Positions 52,037 to 60,201 are shown, counted from the first letter of the stretch. The stretch is 63,505 nt of DNA from Kutzneria buriramensis (GCF_003387475.1 NZ_QUNO01000035.1:1-63505), one strand, 5' to 3'. Program-made: numbers and translations. The notes: generated from the letters alone by a model not told the origin.

Positions 52037-52651
52037 ATGGACACCACCCTCGCGGCCGCCCTGATCAGCACAACCACCCTCGCCGCGACCAGCACGACCG
52101 GTTACGCCGCGCTGCTGCACCACCGCCTGCACACCGACGCCACCACCGGCCTGGCCAACCGCGCCGCCCTGCGCCGACTCGCCGGCCACGCCGGCCGCCG
52201 CCGGCACGGCTCGGCCGGCCTGTTGCTGCTGGACCTGGACCGGTTCAAGCAGATCAACGACACCCACGGCCACCCCACCGGCACCGCCGTGCTGATCGAG
52301 CTGGCCGAGCGGCTCGCCGAGGCCGCCGAGCCCGGCGAGGTCCCGGTTCGGCTGCACGGCGACGAGTTCGCCCTCTGGCTCGGCCCGCTGCCGGACGGCC
52401 AGGCGGCCGAGCGGATCGCCAAACAGCGCGCCGCCGAGGTCGCCGCCGCCTTGGCCGCCCCGGTGCACGTCGACGGCCTGGTGCTGACCGTGACCGCCAG
52501 CGTCGGCGCCTACACCGCGCCCACACACCGGGTATCGCTGTCGGGGCTGCTGGCCGGGGCGGACGCCGCGATGTACGCGGCCAAGCGCGCCGGGCGGCTC
52601 GTTCGGCTGCGCCCGGTCCCGACGGTCGGCGAGGCCGGGGAGAGCGCCTGA
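52037..52651 (+). CDS. GGDEF-domain protein (HGDEF motif), putative diguanylate cyclase
   Basis: The ATG at 52037 gives 204 residues. A short hydrophobic N-terminal helix is followed by a GGDEF domain: DATTGLANRAALRRL, LLLLDLDRFKQINDTHGHPTG, RLHGDEFALWL and a C-terminal ADAAMYAAKRAGRLVRL. The signature reads HGDEF in place of GGDEF; substitution of the first Gly is tolerated in some active enzymes, so activity is uncertain. Cyclic di-GMP controls development in filamentous actinomycetes, so the element may alter host differentiation. Coupled to the next gene. Confidence 0.85.
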   Translation: MDTTLAAALISTTTLAATSTTGYAALLHHRLHTDATTGLANRAALRRLAGHAGRRRHGSAGLLLLDLDRFKQINDTHGHPTGTAVLIELAERLAEAAEPGEVPVRLHGDEFALWLGPLPDGQAAERIAKQRAAEVAAALAAPVHVDGLVLTVTASVGAYTAPTHRVSLSGLLAGADAAMYAAKRAGRLVRLRPVPTVGEAGESA

Positions 52652-53100
52652 TGTCCCGGAACCGCGCGGACGTGGAGGACGTCCGGCCGATCGTCGCCGC
52701 CCACGAGGTCGGCCACCTGATCGCCTTCCAACTCGCCGACGTCAAGATCATCGAGGTCCGCCTGTTCGGCTCGCGCATCCGAGCCGAGGGCTACGTGCAG
52801 GCCGACGTCGACCCGCCCCGCGACGCCGCCCAGGCCCACGCGGTGCTGGTCGGCGTGTTCGCCGGCGTCGCGGCCGGCCACCGGTGGTGCGACCGGCACG
52901 GCCTGACGCACCTGGTCGGCGAGGACGTCCACGACCGTGTCGCCTACCGCGACCTGCGCCGCAAGCCGCTGTTCCGCGACGTCGACCGCGCCGAGGCCGT
53001 CGCCGACGCCCGGCGGCTGGTCCGGCGGCACTGGTCGCGGATCGAGCGGCTGGCGCCCGTGCTGGCCGCGCGCGGCTTCCTGCCGCCCGACGCCTCCTAA
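52651..53100 (+). CDS. M41-like HExxH metalloprotease-fold protein
   Basis: The 149-residue protein carries AAHEVGHLIAFQLAD at about residues 16-30, a zinc HExxH motif like those of FtsH-type M41 peptidases, and later GEDVHDRVAYRD, which may supply the third ligand. It has no ATPase domain and no signal peptide. Similar short proteins accompany AICE replication genes. A proteolytic or merely zinc-binding role is inferred from the motif. Confidence 0.7.
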   Translation: MSRNRADVEDVRPIVAAHEVGHLIAFQLADVKIIEVRLFGSRIRAEGYVQADVDPPRDAAQAHAVLVGVFAGVAAGHRWCDRHGLTHLVGEDVHDRVAYRDLRRKPLFRDVDRAEAVADARRLVRRHWSRIERLAPVLAARGFLPPDAS

Positions 53101-53123
53101 CCCATCCACCTGGGGAGCAGCAC

Positions 53124-53918
53124 ATGACTCGCACCGTCACGCCCGCGCCCGGTTGGGTCCCGGTCACCACCCGCCGCGGGGATCACACGCTCGACCTGCC
53201 CGCCGAACCCATCGCGACCCCGGGCCTGGTCCTGGCGCCCGACTGGCAGGGCAACCGGTGGACCGGCCGCTTCGTGGTCGTGCACGCCGCGTCCAGCATG
53301 GTCGTCCCGTACACCGCGCTGCCGCTGGTCTACGCCCGGGAGGTCGCCGACCAGCTCGGCCAGCACGGCATCGACTGGACCGACCCGGTCGCCGCCCAAC
53401 CCACCCGACCGCGCCTCCGGGCCGCCATCCTGCACGTCACCATCGCGGCCACCGAGGCCTGGCAGTGCGGCGTTCCGCTGTGGTGGGCGCGACCGAGCTG
53501 GCAAGCCTGCCCGCCGCTGTGGCGACTGAACGGCATCGACGTCGCCGACGGCGAGGACGGCTGGATCTCCGCCCTCGACTTCGGCCCGGCCTGGACCACC
53601 TGGCGCGGTGTCGTCGGCTGGCTGGACCTGATCCACGACGACCCGTTCGCCGACCCACTGATCGGCACGATCACCGTCTCGCGAGACCGAGACCTGTCCT
53701 GGCGGCTGGTGTGCGCCGCGCCGCTGTGCCACCACGACCAGCCCGCCGTCGGCGGCTGGTTCGCCGGCGAGGGCGACTGGATCGAACGCCCCACCACCGA
53801 CCGCGAGTTCCTCGCCGCCACCTCGACCGAGCTCGGCTGGCGCCAGCACGGCCGGCACTGGCTGTGCCCGGCCTGCGCCCACGACCACACGCCCAACTAC
53901 GACAGCACCTGGTGGTGA
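53124..53918 (+). CDS. Hypothetical AICE protein with C-terminal Cys/His motif
   Basis: The 264-residue protein begins MTRTVTPAPGWVPVTTRRGD after a GGGGAG site. Beta-rich sections and many Trp residues occur (WQACPPLWRLNGIDV, WTTWRGVVGWLDLIHDD). It ends LCPACAHDHTPNYDSTWW, with CxxC-H-x-H suggesting zinc. It lies four bases before prim-pol and is probably co-translated. Family not recognised. Confidence 0.6.
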   Translation: MTRTVTPAPGWVPVTTRRGDHTLDLPAEPIATPGLVLAPDWQGNRWTGRFVVVHAASSMVVPYTALPLVYAREVADQLGQHGIDWTDPVAAQPTRPRLRAAILHVTIAATEAWQCGVPLWWARPSWQACPPLWRLNGIDVADGEDGWISALDFGPAWTTWRGVVGWLDLIHDDPFADPLIGTITVSRDRDLSWRLVCAAPLCHHDQPAVGGWFAGEGDWIERPTTDREFLAATSTELGWRQHGRHWLCPACAHDHTPNYDSTWW

Positions 53919-53922
53919 CGCC

Positions 53923-54834
53923 ATGACCGCGCTGTCCCCGACCCAGGCCGCCCGGGTCGGCGCCGTGCTCGACCTGATCGACCGCGGATTCGCGGTCTTC
54001 CCGCTCAAACCCAACAGCAAGGTCCCCGCGATCACCGACTGGGAGAACCGGGCCACCCTCGACCGCAGCCACGCCGCCGAGTTCTGGACGACCCGCCCGC
54101 ACCACAACATCGGCGTGGCCTGCGGACCGTCCAACCTGCTGGTCGTCGATTGCGACGTCGCCGCCGACGGCAAGGTCGGACCGGACGGCTTCAACATGAT
54201 CGGAATTGACGACGGGCTCGGCGTGCTGGGCGAACTCGCACGCCGCGCCCGCGGCGACCTGCCCGCCACCTACATGGTCGCCACCCCGTCCGGTGGGCTG
54301 CACCTGGTCTACCGGCAGCCCGCCGGGCTCCGCTTGCGGTCGACGATCGGCACCCTCGGCTGGCTGCTCGACACCCGCGGACACGGCGGCTACGTCGTCG
54401 CCGCCGGCTCGACCCTGCCGAACGGCGGATATGAACTGGTCGACGAGGCCGACCCGGCCGAGTTGCCCGCCTGGTTGGTCCAGGCCCTGTCTCCCAAGCC
54501 GCCCACGGCCACCCCAGGGCGAAACGACAAGCCCGTCACCAACCCGAACCGGCTGCTGCACGCGATAGTCACCGGTGAGCAGGACAAAGTCCGTGCGGCC
54601 CCGTCAGGCCGTCACAACAAGACCCTCTTTCAGGCCGCCCTGACCCTCGGCCAACTGGTCGCGGGCGGCGAACTCGACCACGCAGAAGCCGAATCCTTGT
54701 TGCAGCATGCCGCCCAGCCGTTGGTGACCGGCGCCTGCCGCTGCACCCAGGCCGAGGTCGACGCCACCATCCGGTCCGGCCTCAAGCTCGGCGGCAGCAA
54801 GGCACGTCGCCTCACCCCCGGCAGGGCAGCGTGA
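53923..54834 (+). CDS. Bifunctional DNA primase/polymerase (prim-pol), replication protein
   Basis: The 303-residue protein carries the prim-pol domain: RGFAVFPLKPNSKVPAI, IGVACGPSNLLVVDCDV (catalytic Asp pair, about 68-72), TYMVATPSGGLHLVYRQ (His motif) and LDTRGHGGYVVAAGS. A C-terminal helical region (RHNKTLFQAALTLGQL) resembles the primase C-terminal domain. Prim-pol proteins are one of the three replication types in AICEs (RepPP). It overlaps the methyltransferase gene through GTGA, so the two are co-translated. Confidence 0.88.
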   Translation: MTALSPTQAARVGAVLDLIDRGFAVFPLKPNSKVPAITDWENRATLDRSHAAEFWTTRPHHNIGVACGPSNLLVVDCDVAADGKVGPDGFNMIGIDDGLGVLGELARRARGDLPATYMVATPSGGLHLVYRQPAGLRLRSTIGTLGWLLDTRGHGGYVVAAGSTLPNGGYELVDEADPAELPAWLVQALSPKPPTATPGRNDKPVTNPNRLLHAIVTGEQDKVRAAPSGRHNKTLFQAALTLGQLVAGGELDHAEAESLLQHAAQPLVTGACRCTQAEVDATIRSGLKLGGSKARRLTPGRAA

Positions 54835-55847
54835 CCGCTGCCGCTGAGCTCAACAAGGCAAAACCGCGGCACGGGTCGTTGTTCACCGGGACCGGCGCGC
54901 TGGACATGGCCGTCACTCAGGTGTTCGGCACCACGCCGGCGTGGCACTGCGACAACGACCCGGCCGTCACCCAGCTGCTGACCATCCGCTGCCCCTACAC
55001 ACCCAACCTCGGGGACATCCGGACCGTTGACTGGTCGACCGTCGCGCAGGTCACGATCGCCACCACCGGGTTCCCCTGCACCGACGTGTCCTCGGCCGGC
55101 AAACAGGCCGGGCTCACCCCCGACACCAGCAGCGGCCTGTGGTTCCACACCGCCCACGCCATCGACCGCCTGCGCCCGCAGCTGGTCGTGTTCGAGAACG
55201 TCAGGGGGCTGCTCAGTGCCAACGCCGTTCGCCCGGTGGGACGGGACGGGCTGGACCCGTCCCGATCCCGGCCTCTTCGGGCACTGGGAGCCGTACTCGG
55301 AGATCTGGCCGACCTCGGGTACGACGCGAGCTGGGTCGGCCTACCCGCTTCCGACCTGGGCACCGCCCACCGACGATTCCGGATCATCGGCATCGCCTGG
55401 CCCACAGGCGATCCTGGGTTCGTTGCTGCCCACGCCGACCGCACGCGACGGCTCCGGACGAGGCGTACCCGGCACGGACTACCGCACCACCACCGGCCGC
55501 CCGCTGGACGAGACCATCCACCGGCTGCTCACCGCGACCGAGCCGACGACATCGGGATCGACTGGGGCCGGTACGCGCCGGCGATCCGACGTTGGGAACA
55601 CGCCCTCGGACGACCCGCTCCCGCTCCCGCTGTTCCAGGACGGTCCGGACGCCCCCGCCTGAACCCGGTGTTCATGGAGTGGTTGATGGGCCTGCCCGAC
55701 GGCTGGGTCACCGACGTGCCCGGCCTGACCGACGACGACAAACGCCGCGTACTGGGCAACGGCGTCGTCCCCCGACAAGCCGTCGCCGCCCTGCACTGGC
55801 TGCTGGACACCGTCCCGACACCGGCATCGGTTCCCGTCGCCGCGTGA
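54831..55847 (+). CDS. C5-cytosine DNA methyltransferase with an out-of-frame patch
   Basis: The 338-residue product shows the C5 motif order: SLFTGTGALDMAV (I, SAM binding), a catalytic GFPCTDVSSAG (IV, with PCT for PCQ), VVFENVRGLLSA (VI), TAHRRFRIIGIAW (VIII) and LNPVFMEWLMGLPDGW with GNGVVPRQAV (IX-X). Between VIII and IX, from about 55400 to 55550, the used frame gives an odd Arg/His-rich stretch. The next frame over reads LLPTPTARDGSGRG and TTTGRPLDETIHRLL, the usual family sequence. Two compensating indels are implied, so target recognition may be altered. No restriction enzyme is beside it; it probably masks the element from host restriction. Confidence 0.8.
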   Translation: MTAAAELNKAKPRHGSLFTGTGALDMAVTQVFGTTPAWHCDNDPAVTQLLTIRCPYTPNLGDIRTVDWSTVAQVTIATTGFPCTDVSSAGKQAGLTPDTSSGLWFHTAHAIDRLRPQLVVFENVRGLLSANAVRPVGRDGLDPSRSRPLRALGAVLGDLADLGYDASWVGLPASDLGTAHRRFRIIGIAWPTGDPGFVAAHADRTRRLRTRRTRHGLPHHHRPPAGRDHPPAAHRDRADDIGIDWGRYAPAIRRWEHALGRPAPAPAVPGRSGRPRLNPVFMEWLMGLPDGWVTDVPGLTDDDKRRVLGNGVVPRQAVAALHWLLDTVPTPASVPVAA

Positions 55848-55940
55848 CCCCCGGCGCCGGCGTCGCCCGCACCGTGGCGGCGCCGGCCATCGCCCCTCCC
55901 GCACCACATGCGTGCACCCCTCGCGAAAGGCAGCGCCGGC

Positions 55941-57500
55941 ATGAGCACAGCACCACACGCCGGACCCGCCCACCTCCGGGCGGTGCCCCCCTACGACGAC
56001 ATTCCACCGCCCGCCGAACAGGTCGAGGTCTGGGAGCCCCCGCTCCCACTGATCGGCGCCCGCACCCTCCCCCCGTTCCCGGTCGACGCCCTCCCCGGCT
56101 GGGTGGCCGACATGGTCGCCGCGGTCGCCGAGTTCACCCAGACCCCGCCCGACCTCGCCGGCTGCATCGCACTCGCGGCCCTGTCGACCGCGGCCGGCGG
56201 CCGGTCGGTGGTCGAGATCCGGCCCGGCTGGGAGGAACCCACCAACATCTACACCGTGGTCGTGCTCCCGCCCTCGGCCCGCAAAAGTCCCGTGTTCCGG
56301 GCCATGACCCGCCCGATCGCCGCGGTCGAGCGGGAACTGGTCGAGGTCGCCCGCCCCGCGATCGAGCAGGCCCGCATCACCCGCCGCACCGCCGAGGCCC
56401 TCATGGAGCAGGCCGAGGCCCGCGCACACAAAACCCTCGGCGCCGACCAGGACAACGCCATGGCCGAGGCCGTCGACGCCGCGCTCCAGGCCGCCCAGGT
56501 CGACGTCCCGGTCGAGCCGCGGCTGCTGGCCGACGACATCACCCCCGAACAGACAGCGACCCTGCTGGCCCAACACGGCGGCCGGCTCGCGATCCTCTCC
56601 GCCGAGGGCGGCCTGTTCGGGACGCTGGCCGGCCGCTACAGCGGTTCGCCGAACCTGGACGTGTTCCTCAAGGGCTACAGCGGCGACACCCACCGCGTCG
56701 ACCGCGGCGGCCGCCCACCCGAGTACATCGAAACGACCACCCTCACCATCGGCCTGACCACCCAACCCGCCATCCTGGAAGAGCTGGGCAAGACTTCGCT
56801 GTTTCGCGGCACCGGCCTGCTGGCCCGATTCCTGTACTCGCTGCCCGTGAACACCGTGGGCGGCCGCATCGCCCGCCCCGCCCCGGTCCCCGAACAGGTG
56901 GCCGTCGAGTACGACCAGCGACTACGGGCGTTGGTGCACACCCTGGTGGACTGGACCGACCCCGCCCGCCTGGTCTTCACCCCCGACGCCGACGACGCCA
57001 TGGCCGCACTGCAAGACGAGATCGAACCCCGCCTGCACCCCGTCACCGGCGCCTGGTCCCACATCGGCGACTGGGGCGGCAAAGTCGCCGGCCAGACCGC
57101 ACGCCTGGCCGGCCTGATCCACGTCGCCGCCCACCCGCGGGAACCCTGGACCCGGCCGATCGAGGCCGACACGTTCGCGGCCGCACGGCGGCTCGGCGCC
57201 TACTTCGCCGCCCACGCCCTGGCCGTGTTCGACCAGCTCGGCACCGACGCCACGATCCGCGGCGCCCAGCACGTGCTCGACTGGCTCGCCAAGGTCCGCC
57301 CCGAACGCTTCACCGTGCGAGAACTGTTCACCGGGATCAGCCGCGCCCAGTTCCGCAAGGTCGGCGACCTCGCCCCCGCCCTCGCGGTGCTGGAAGAACA
57401 CGGCCACGTCCGGCGGCTACCGGACCCCGACCGCACCGGGCAACGCGGCCGGGCACCCTCGCCGACCTACCTGGTCCACCCCGCCCACCGGCACCCCTGA
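55941..57500 (+). CDS. DUF3987 (YfjI-type) replication-associated protein
   Basis: The ATG at 55941 gives 519 residues; the frame to 55908 adds an unlikely start. The pattern of DUF3987 is clear: PGWVADMVAAVAEFTQTPPD, ALAALSTAAGGRSVVEIRPG, NIYTVVVLPPSARKSPVFR (a degenerate P-loop-like turn), LLADDITPEQTATLLAQHGG, LAILSAEGGLFGTLAGRYSG and GLTTQPAILEELGK. These proteins accompany prim-pol in AICEs and phages and likely act as helicase-like partners. The C-terminal wHTH-like end (FTVRELFTGISRAQF) may bind origin DNA just downstream. Confidence 0.82.
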   Translation: MSTAPHAGPAHLRAVPPYDDIPPPAEQVEVWEPPLPLIGARTLPPFPVDALPGWVADMVAAVAEFTQTPPDLAGCIALAALSTAAGGRSVVEIRPGWEEPTNIYTVVVLPPSARKSPVFRAMTRPIAAVERELVEVARPAIEQARITRRTAEALMEQAEARAHKTLGADQDNAMAEAVDAALQAAQVDVPVEPRLLADDITPEQTATLLAQHGGRLAILSAEGGLFGTLAGRYSGSPNLDVFLKGYSGDTHRVDRGGRPPEYIETTTLTIGLTTQPAILEELGKTSLFRGTGLLARFLYSLPVNTVGGRIARPAPVPEQVAVEYDQRLRALVHTLVDWTDPARLVFTPDADDAMAALQDEIEPRLHPVTGAWSHIGDWGGKVAGQTARLAGLIHVAAHPREPWTRPIEADTFAAARRLGAYFAAHALAVFDQLGTDATIRGAQHVLDWLAKVRPERFTVRELFTGISRAQFRKVGDLAPALAVLEEHGHVRRLPDPDRTGQRGRAPSPTYLVHPAHRHP

Positions 57501-57502
57501 CC

Positions 57503-57840
57503 CTGCCGCAGAAACCGCAGAAACCGCAAAACCCCACCAGCACCCTTGTTTGGGCTGGTCAGCGTGCTGCGGCGTGATCACGCCCGGATGCCGCAGAAAA
57601 GCCGCAAAAATGCCGCAGAAATACCCCACGGAGCGCCATGCCGCCGGACGCCAAGCCGGTCGAAGTCACGCCGAGTGAGCACGCCGACGGCATGGCACCG
57701 CGAGCAGACCCTGGCCGGGTATTTCTGCGGCATTTTTGCGGCAATATTGCGGCAGCAGCCCATGATCACCCCACAAGCCCGCGACCTGCACAGACAGGCT
57801 CACGCCCGGGTTTTTGCGGTTTCTGCGGTTTCTGCGGCAG
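57503..57840. repeat. Nested inverted array of GCCGCA-rich iterons, candidate replication origin
   Basis: Outer arms: 57503-57534 (CTGCCGCAGAAACCGCAG...) and its near-perfect complement at 57808-57840. Inner arms: 57601-57626 and 57717-57742, a perfect 26-bp inverted repeat (starts GCCGCAAAAATGCCGCAGAA). Each arm is made of direct repeats of CCGCAGAAA or CCGCAAAAA. The A-rich blocks stand out in GC-rich DNA. Its place directly after prim-pol and DUF3987 genes suits an origin. The core between inner arms (57627-57716) contains a further CGCC-rich stretch. Open frames across it are repeat by-products. Confidence 0.65.
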
Positions 57841-57875
57841 ACCCCCGCCCCCAGCCCTCCGGGAGGTGACTCTGC

Positions 57876-58301
57876 GTGCCCGAACCCCTGACCCGCGCTT
57901 GGCGGACCGAACTCGACTGCGACGACCCCGCCGGCGAACGACACCCGGTCCCCACCTACCCGTGGGGCAAGGCGCCGATACACCTGATCACCCGCCGCCA
58001 GATCCGCGACGCCGGCCTGTCGCCCGGACACCCGCCGGTGGCGCAGATGCTCCGCTGCCGCAAGCGGCATCCGGACCGGCCGCTGCGCGCGTGGCTGTAC
58101 GACGTCCACCTGACCGTCGACAAGCGAGTGCCCAGCCCCGCCCAGCTCGACTCGATCGACAACGCCAACCAGGCGTGGCGAACCTGCTCAACCTGCCGAC
58201 GCGACGTCGGCTACCGCATCCCCCGCACCCCGCCGTGTTCCGGCGAGTGCGTCGACTGTGCAACCACCGCCGGCCGCATCCCGCGACCCGTTGCGGCGTA
58301 A
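57876..58301 (+). CDS. RRQ-motif zinc-binding protein of AICEs
   Basis: GTG start with a perfect GGGAGGTGA site. The 141-residue protein has LITRRQIRDAGLSPGHPPVA, related to the RRQRL-motif zinc proteins found before xis in many actinomycete elements, and two Cys pairs near the end (RTCSTCRRDVG, GECVDCATTAG) that form a likely zinc ribbon. It precedes xis by 16 bases and belongs to the same operon. It may bind DNA in excision control. Confidence 0.72.
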   Translation: MPEPLTRAWRTELDCDDPAGERHPVPTYPWGKAPIHLITRRQIRDAGLSPGHPPVAQMLRCRKRHPDRPLRAWLYDVHLTVDKRVPSPAQLDSIDNANQAWRTCSTCRRDVGYRIPRTPPCSGECVDCATTAGRIPRPVAA

Positions 58302-58317
58302 CCGAAGGGTGACTGAC

Positions 58318-58617
58318 GTGTCTGATCAGCAAGCCAACGTCATCGCGCTCGCCACTGCACTCGCGCAGTTGCTCGCTTCACCGCCGGCCGCTCCGGAACC
58401 GGCGCCGGTCCTGCCGCAGGCCGTCGCCGACTCACCGGCGCTGATGTCCATTCCGGACGCCGCCAAGGTCCTGGGACTGAGCCGATCCTCGGCCTACCGC
58501 TACGCGAACAGCGGCGAGCTGCCGACAAAGCGCATCGGCGGCCGCGTGTACGTGGTGCGCGCACAGCTGACCAACTTCCTAGCCACCGACCGCACTCAGG
58601 AGAACCCCGCCGCATGA
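58318..58617 (+). CDS. xis: Excisionase (Xis), MerR-type helix-turn-helix
   Basis: The GTG at 58318 follows a GAAGGG site and gives 99 residues. The DNA-binding part, MSIPDAAKVLGLSRSSAYRY and ANSGELPTKRIGGRVYVVRA, is the excisionase-type winged HTH seen in AICEs. Its stop overlaps the integrase ATG (ATGA). Xis directs the integrase toward excision; coupled expression is usual. Confidence 0.88.
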   Translation: MSDQQANVIALATALAQLLASPPAAPEPAPVLPQAVADSPALMSIPDAAKVLGLSRSSAYRYANSGELPTKRIGGRVYVVRAQLTNFLATDRTQENPAA

Positions 58618-59960
58618 GCCCCCGCAAGAAGAACAGCCGCAAGACCATCCCCGGCAGCGTGTTCCAACGCGGCAACAAGTGGGCGTACTCGTTCTACGGT
58701 TCCCCGGACCCGCTCACCGGTGAGAAGCCCAAGATCAGCAAAAGCGGCTTCGGCAGCGACGAAGAGGCATGGGCCGCGATGCTGGAGGCACGCGCCGAAG
58801 TCGCCGCCGAGACCTACGTCAAGCCGAGCAAACGCACGGTGAAGGATTTCTTCGACGCTTGGCTGCCGTACGTCAAGAACACCGCGGAGGCGGCCACAGC
58901 CGCGAACTACGCGGCATACGCCAAGGCGTACGTGCTGCCGTGGATCGGCAAGCGGCCCATGCAGGAAATCACCCCGCCAGTGATCGCCGCCCTGTACGAC
59001 AAGCTGTTGACCGAGGGGAAGCGCAAGAACGACACGAACTGGGCGATGTACCAGCTGTGGCGCGTGGCGCTGACGGCAAAGCGGGAGGTGCGGCCGCGCG
59101 AACTCGCTGAGGCGGTCGGTGTGCACATCACGGCGGCCCGGCGAGCGATCAGGCGTTACGAGGTTGGCCGTGTGCCAGACGAACCTACTCCCGGGCTGTC
59201 GGCGAAGACGGTCAAGAGCGTGCACATCATGTTGGGACCAGCGATGGCCACGGCCAAGGTGTGGAAGTACATCTCGGTCAACCCGATGTTTGGTGTGAAG
59301 CCGCCGAGGGTTCCTCGCGGTGCGCACAACACTTGGACCGCCGACCAGGTATCGCGGTTCCTGGAACTGGCTAGCGCCGAGCGCCTCTACGGGCTGTGGG
59401 TCCTGGTGGCCTCAACCGGCATGCGGCGGTCCGAGCTGTGCGGCTTGACGCTGTCCGCGCTCGATCTGGACGCGGCCAGCGTGCGGATGACCACGACACG
59501 GGTGGTCGCCGGAGGCAAGGTCAGCGACAGCGGCGGCAAGAGCGAGCGGAGCCGCCGCCAGATCGCACTGGACCAGTACACGGTCAGCGTGCTGCGGAAC
59601 CACCTCGCCCAAGTTGAAGACGAACGACGAGCGTGGGGGCGCAGCTACCAGGATCACGGCCTGGTGTTCTGCTGGGAAGACGGGCGCCCGATCTACCCCG
59701 ACACGATCACGGAGCAGTTCAACCGTCTGGTGGACCTTGCAGGGCTGCCACGGATCCGGCTGCACGACGTTCGGCACAGCTACGCGACGATCGCCCTGCG
59801 GGCCAAGGTCCATCCGAAAATCGTCAGCACGCGGCTCGGTCACGCCACTGTGGCGTTCACGCTCGATCAGTACTCGGCCGACGTCCCTGATCTTGATCAG
59901 GAGGCGGCCGAGTCGATCGGTGGTCTGTTCCTGCCGGCGCCGCCGGACAAGTCGGCCTGA
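58614..59960 (+). CDS. int: Tyrosine recombinase integrase of the AICE
   Basis: The 448-residue protein has an arm-binding N-terminus (GSVFQRGNKWAYSFYGSPDP), a core-binding domain (VKDFFDAWLPYVKNT) and the catalytic domain: Arg in ASTGMRRSELCGL, Lys region SERSRRQIALD, HxxR in LHDVRHSYATIA, His in RLGHATVAFTL and Tyr in LDQYSADVP. A helix-turn-helix-like insertion (PRELAEAVGVHITAARRAIR) lies about residues 162-185. It lies 121 bases from the tRNA-Val att core. Complete and apparently functional, it should integrate and, with Xis, excise the element. Confidence 0.93.
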   Translation: MSPRKKNSRKTIPGSVFQRGNKWAYSFYGSPDPLTGEKPKISKSGFGSDEEAWAAMLEARAEVAAETYVKPSKRTVKDFFDAWLPYVKNTAEAATAANYAAYAKAYVLPWIGKRPMQEITPPVIAALYDKLLTEGKRKNDTNWAMYQLWRVALTAKREVRPRELAEAVGVHITAARRAIRRYEVGRVPDEPTPGLSAKTVKSVHIMLGPAMATAKVWKYISVNPMFGVKPPRVPRGAHNTWTADQVSRFLELASAERLYGLWVLVASTGMRRSELCGLTLSALDLDAASVRMTTTRVVAGGKVSDSGGKSERSRRQIALDQYTVSVLRNHLAQVEDERRAWGRSYQDHGLVFCWEDGRPIYPDTITEQFNRLVDLAGLPRIRLHDVRHSYATIALRAKVHPKIVSTRLGHATVAFTLDQYSADVPDLDQEAAESIGGLFLPAPPDKSA

Positions 59961-60040
59961 CCGTGCCGACGGCCCATTAGCTACCGTTTTGACTACCAGG
60001 GCCAAGGAATCCGGGCGTTTCCGGCATGCCATGCAACGCG

Positions 60041-60073
60041 AAAGGCCCCTGACCATGCTGATCAGGGGCCTTT
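60041..60073. terminator. Bidirectional hairpin between integrase and tRNA-Val
   Basis: Perfect 12-base arms AAAGGCCCCTGA and TCAGGGGCCTTT around a 9-base loop. It lies after the integrase stop and, on the other strand, after the tRNA-Val gene, so it can end transcription from both sides. Confidence 0.75.
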
Positions 60074-60080
60074 CATGCAA

Positions 60081-60126
60081 TGTGGGCGATACTGGGATCG
60101 AACCAGTGACCTCTTCGGTGTGAACG
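60081..60126. repeat. attR: Right attachment site within tRNA-Val(CAC)
   Basis: This is the 46-base partner of 22232-22277, identical over the whole length and including the T arm and variable region of the tRNA up to the anticodon arm. Because the rest of the tRNA follows it, integration preserved a functional gene at this end. Confidence 0.93.
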
Positions 60127-60154
60127 AAGCGCTCTCCCCCTGAGCTAATCGCCC
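60083..60154 (-). tRNA. tRNA-Val(CAC)
   Basis: On the minus strand the 72-base gene starts GGGCGATTAGCTCAG, with D arm GCTC/GAGC, anticodon stem CTTCG/CGAAG around loop TTCACAC (anticodon CAC), T arm CTGGTTCGATCCCAG and acceptor GGGCGAT/ATCGCCC. CCA is not encoded. It is the integration target of two successive elements. Confidence 0.95.
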
Positions 60155-60201
60155 TTTGGAGTTGTTCTCCGCTCTCGCGGTGATGTCAGTACCTTACAAC
60201 A

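Larger units (their letters stand above)
22232..60126. mobile_element. Prim-pol type AICE integrated in tRNA-Val(CAC), with defence-like cargo
   Basis: The element is bounded by perfect 46-bp direct repeats and contains the full logic of an actinomycete integrative and conjugative element: integrase and excisionase beside the tRNA, prim-pol replication protein, DUF3987 protein, SSB, FtsK/TraB-like transfer protein, Spd-like membrane proteins, XRE regulator and Nudix protein. Cargo fills 22.8-34.6 kb and 37.9-42.0 kb. Right of the element is chromosomal backbone; left is the remnant of an earlier element that used the same tRNA, so the locus is a tandem array. The transfer protein lacks Walker A, so autonomous conjugation may be lost. 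Confidence 0.88.

Noticed and set aside
57638-58312. A + strand ORF of 224 codons through the iteron array
   Set aside because: Its FCGFCGFCG-type peptide is a by-product of the repeats, and the real gene (57876) is in another frame with a perfect ribosome site.
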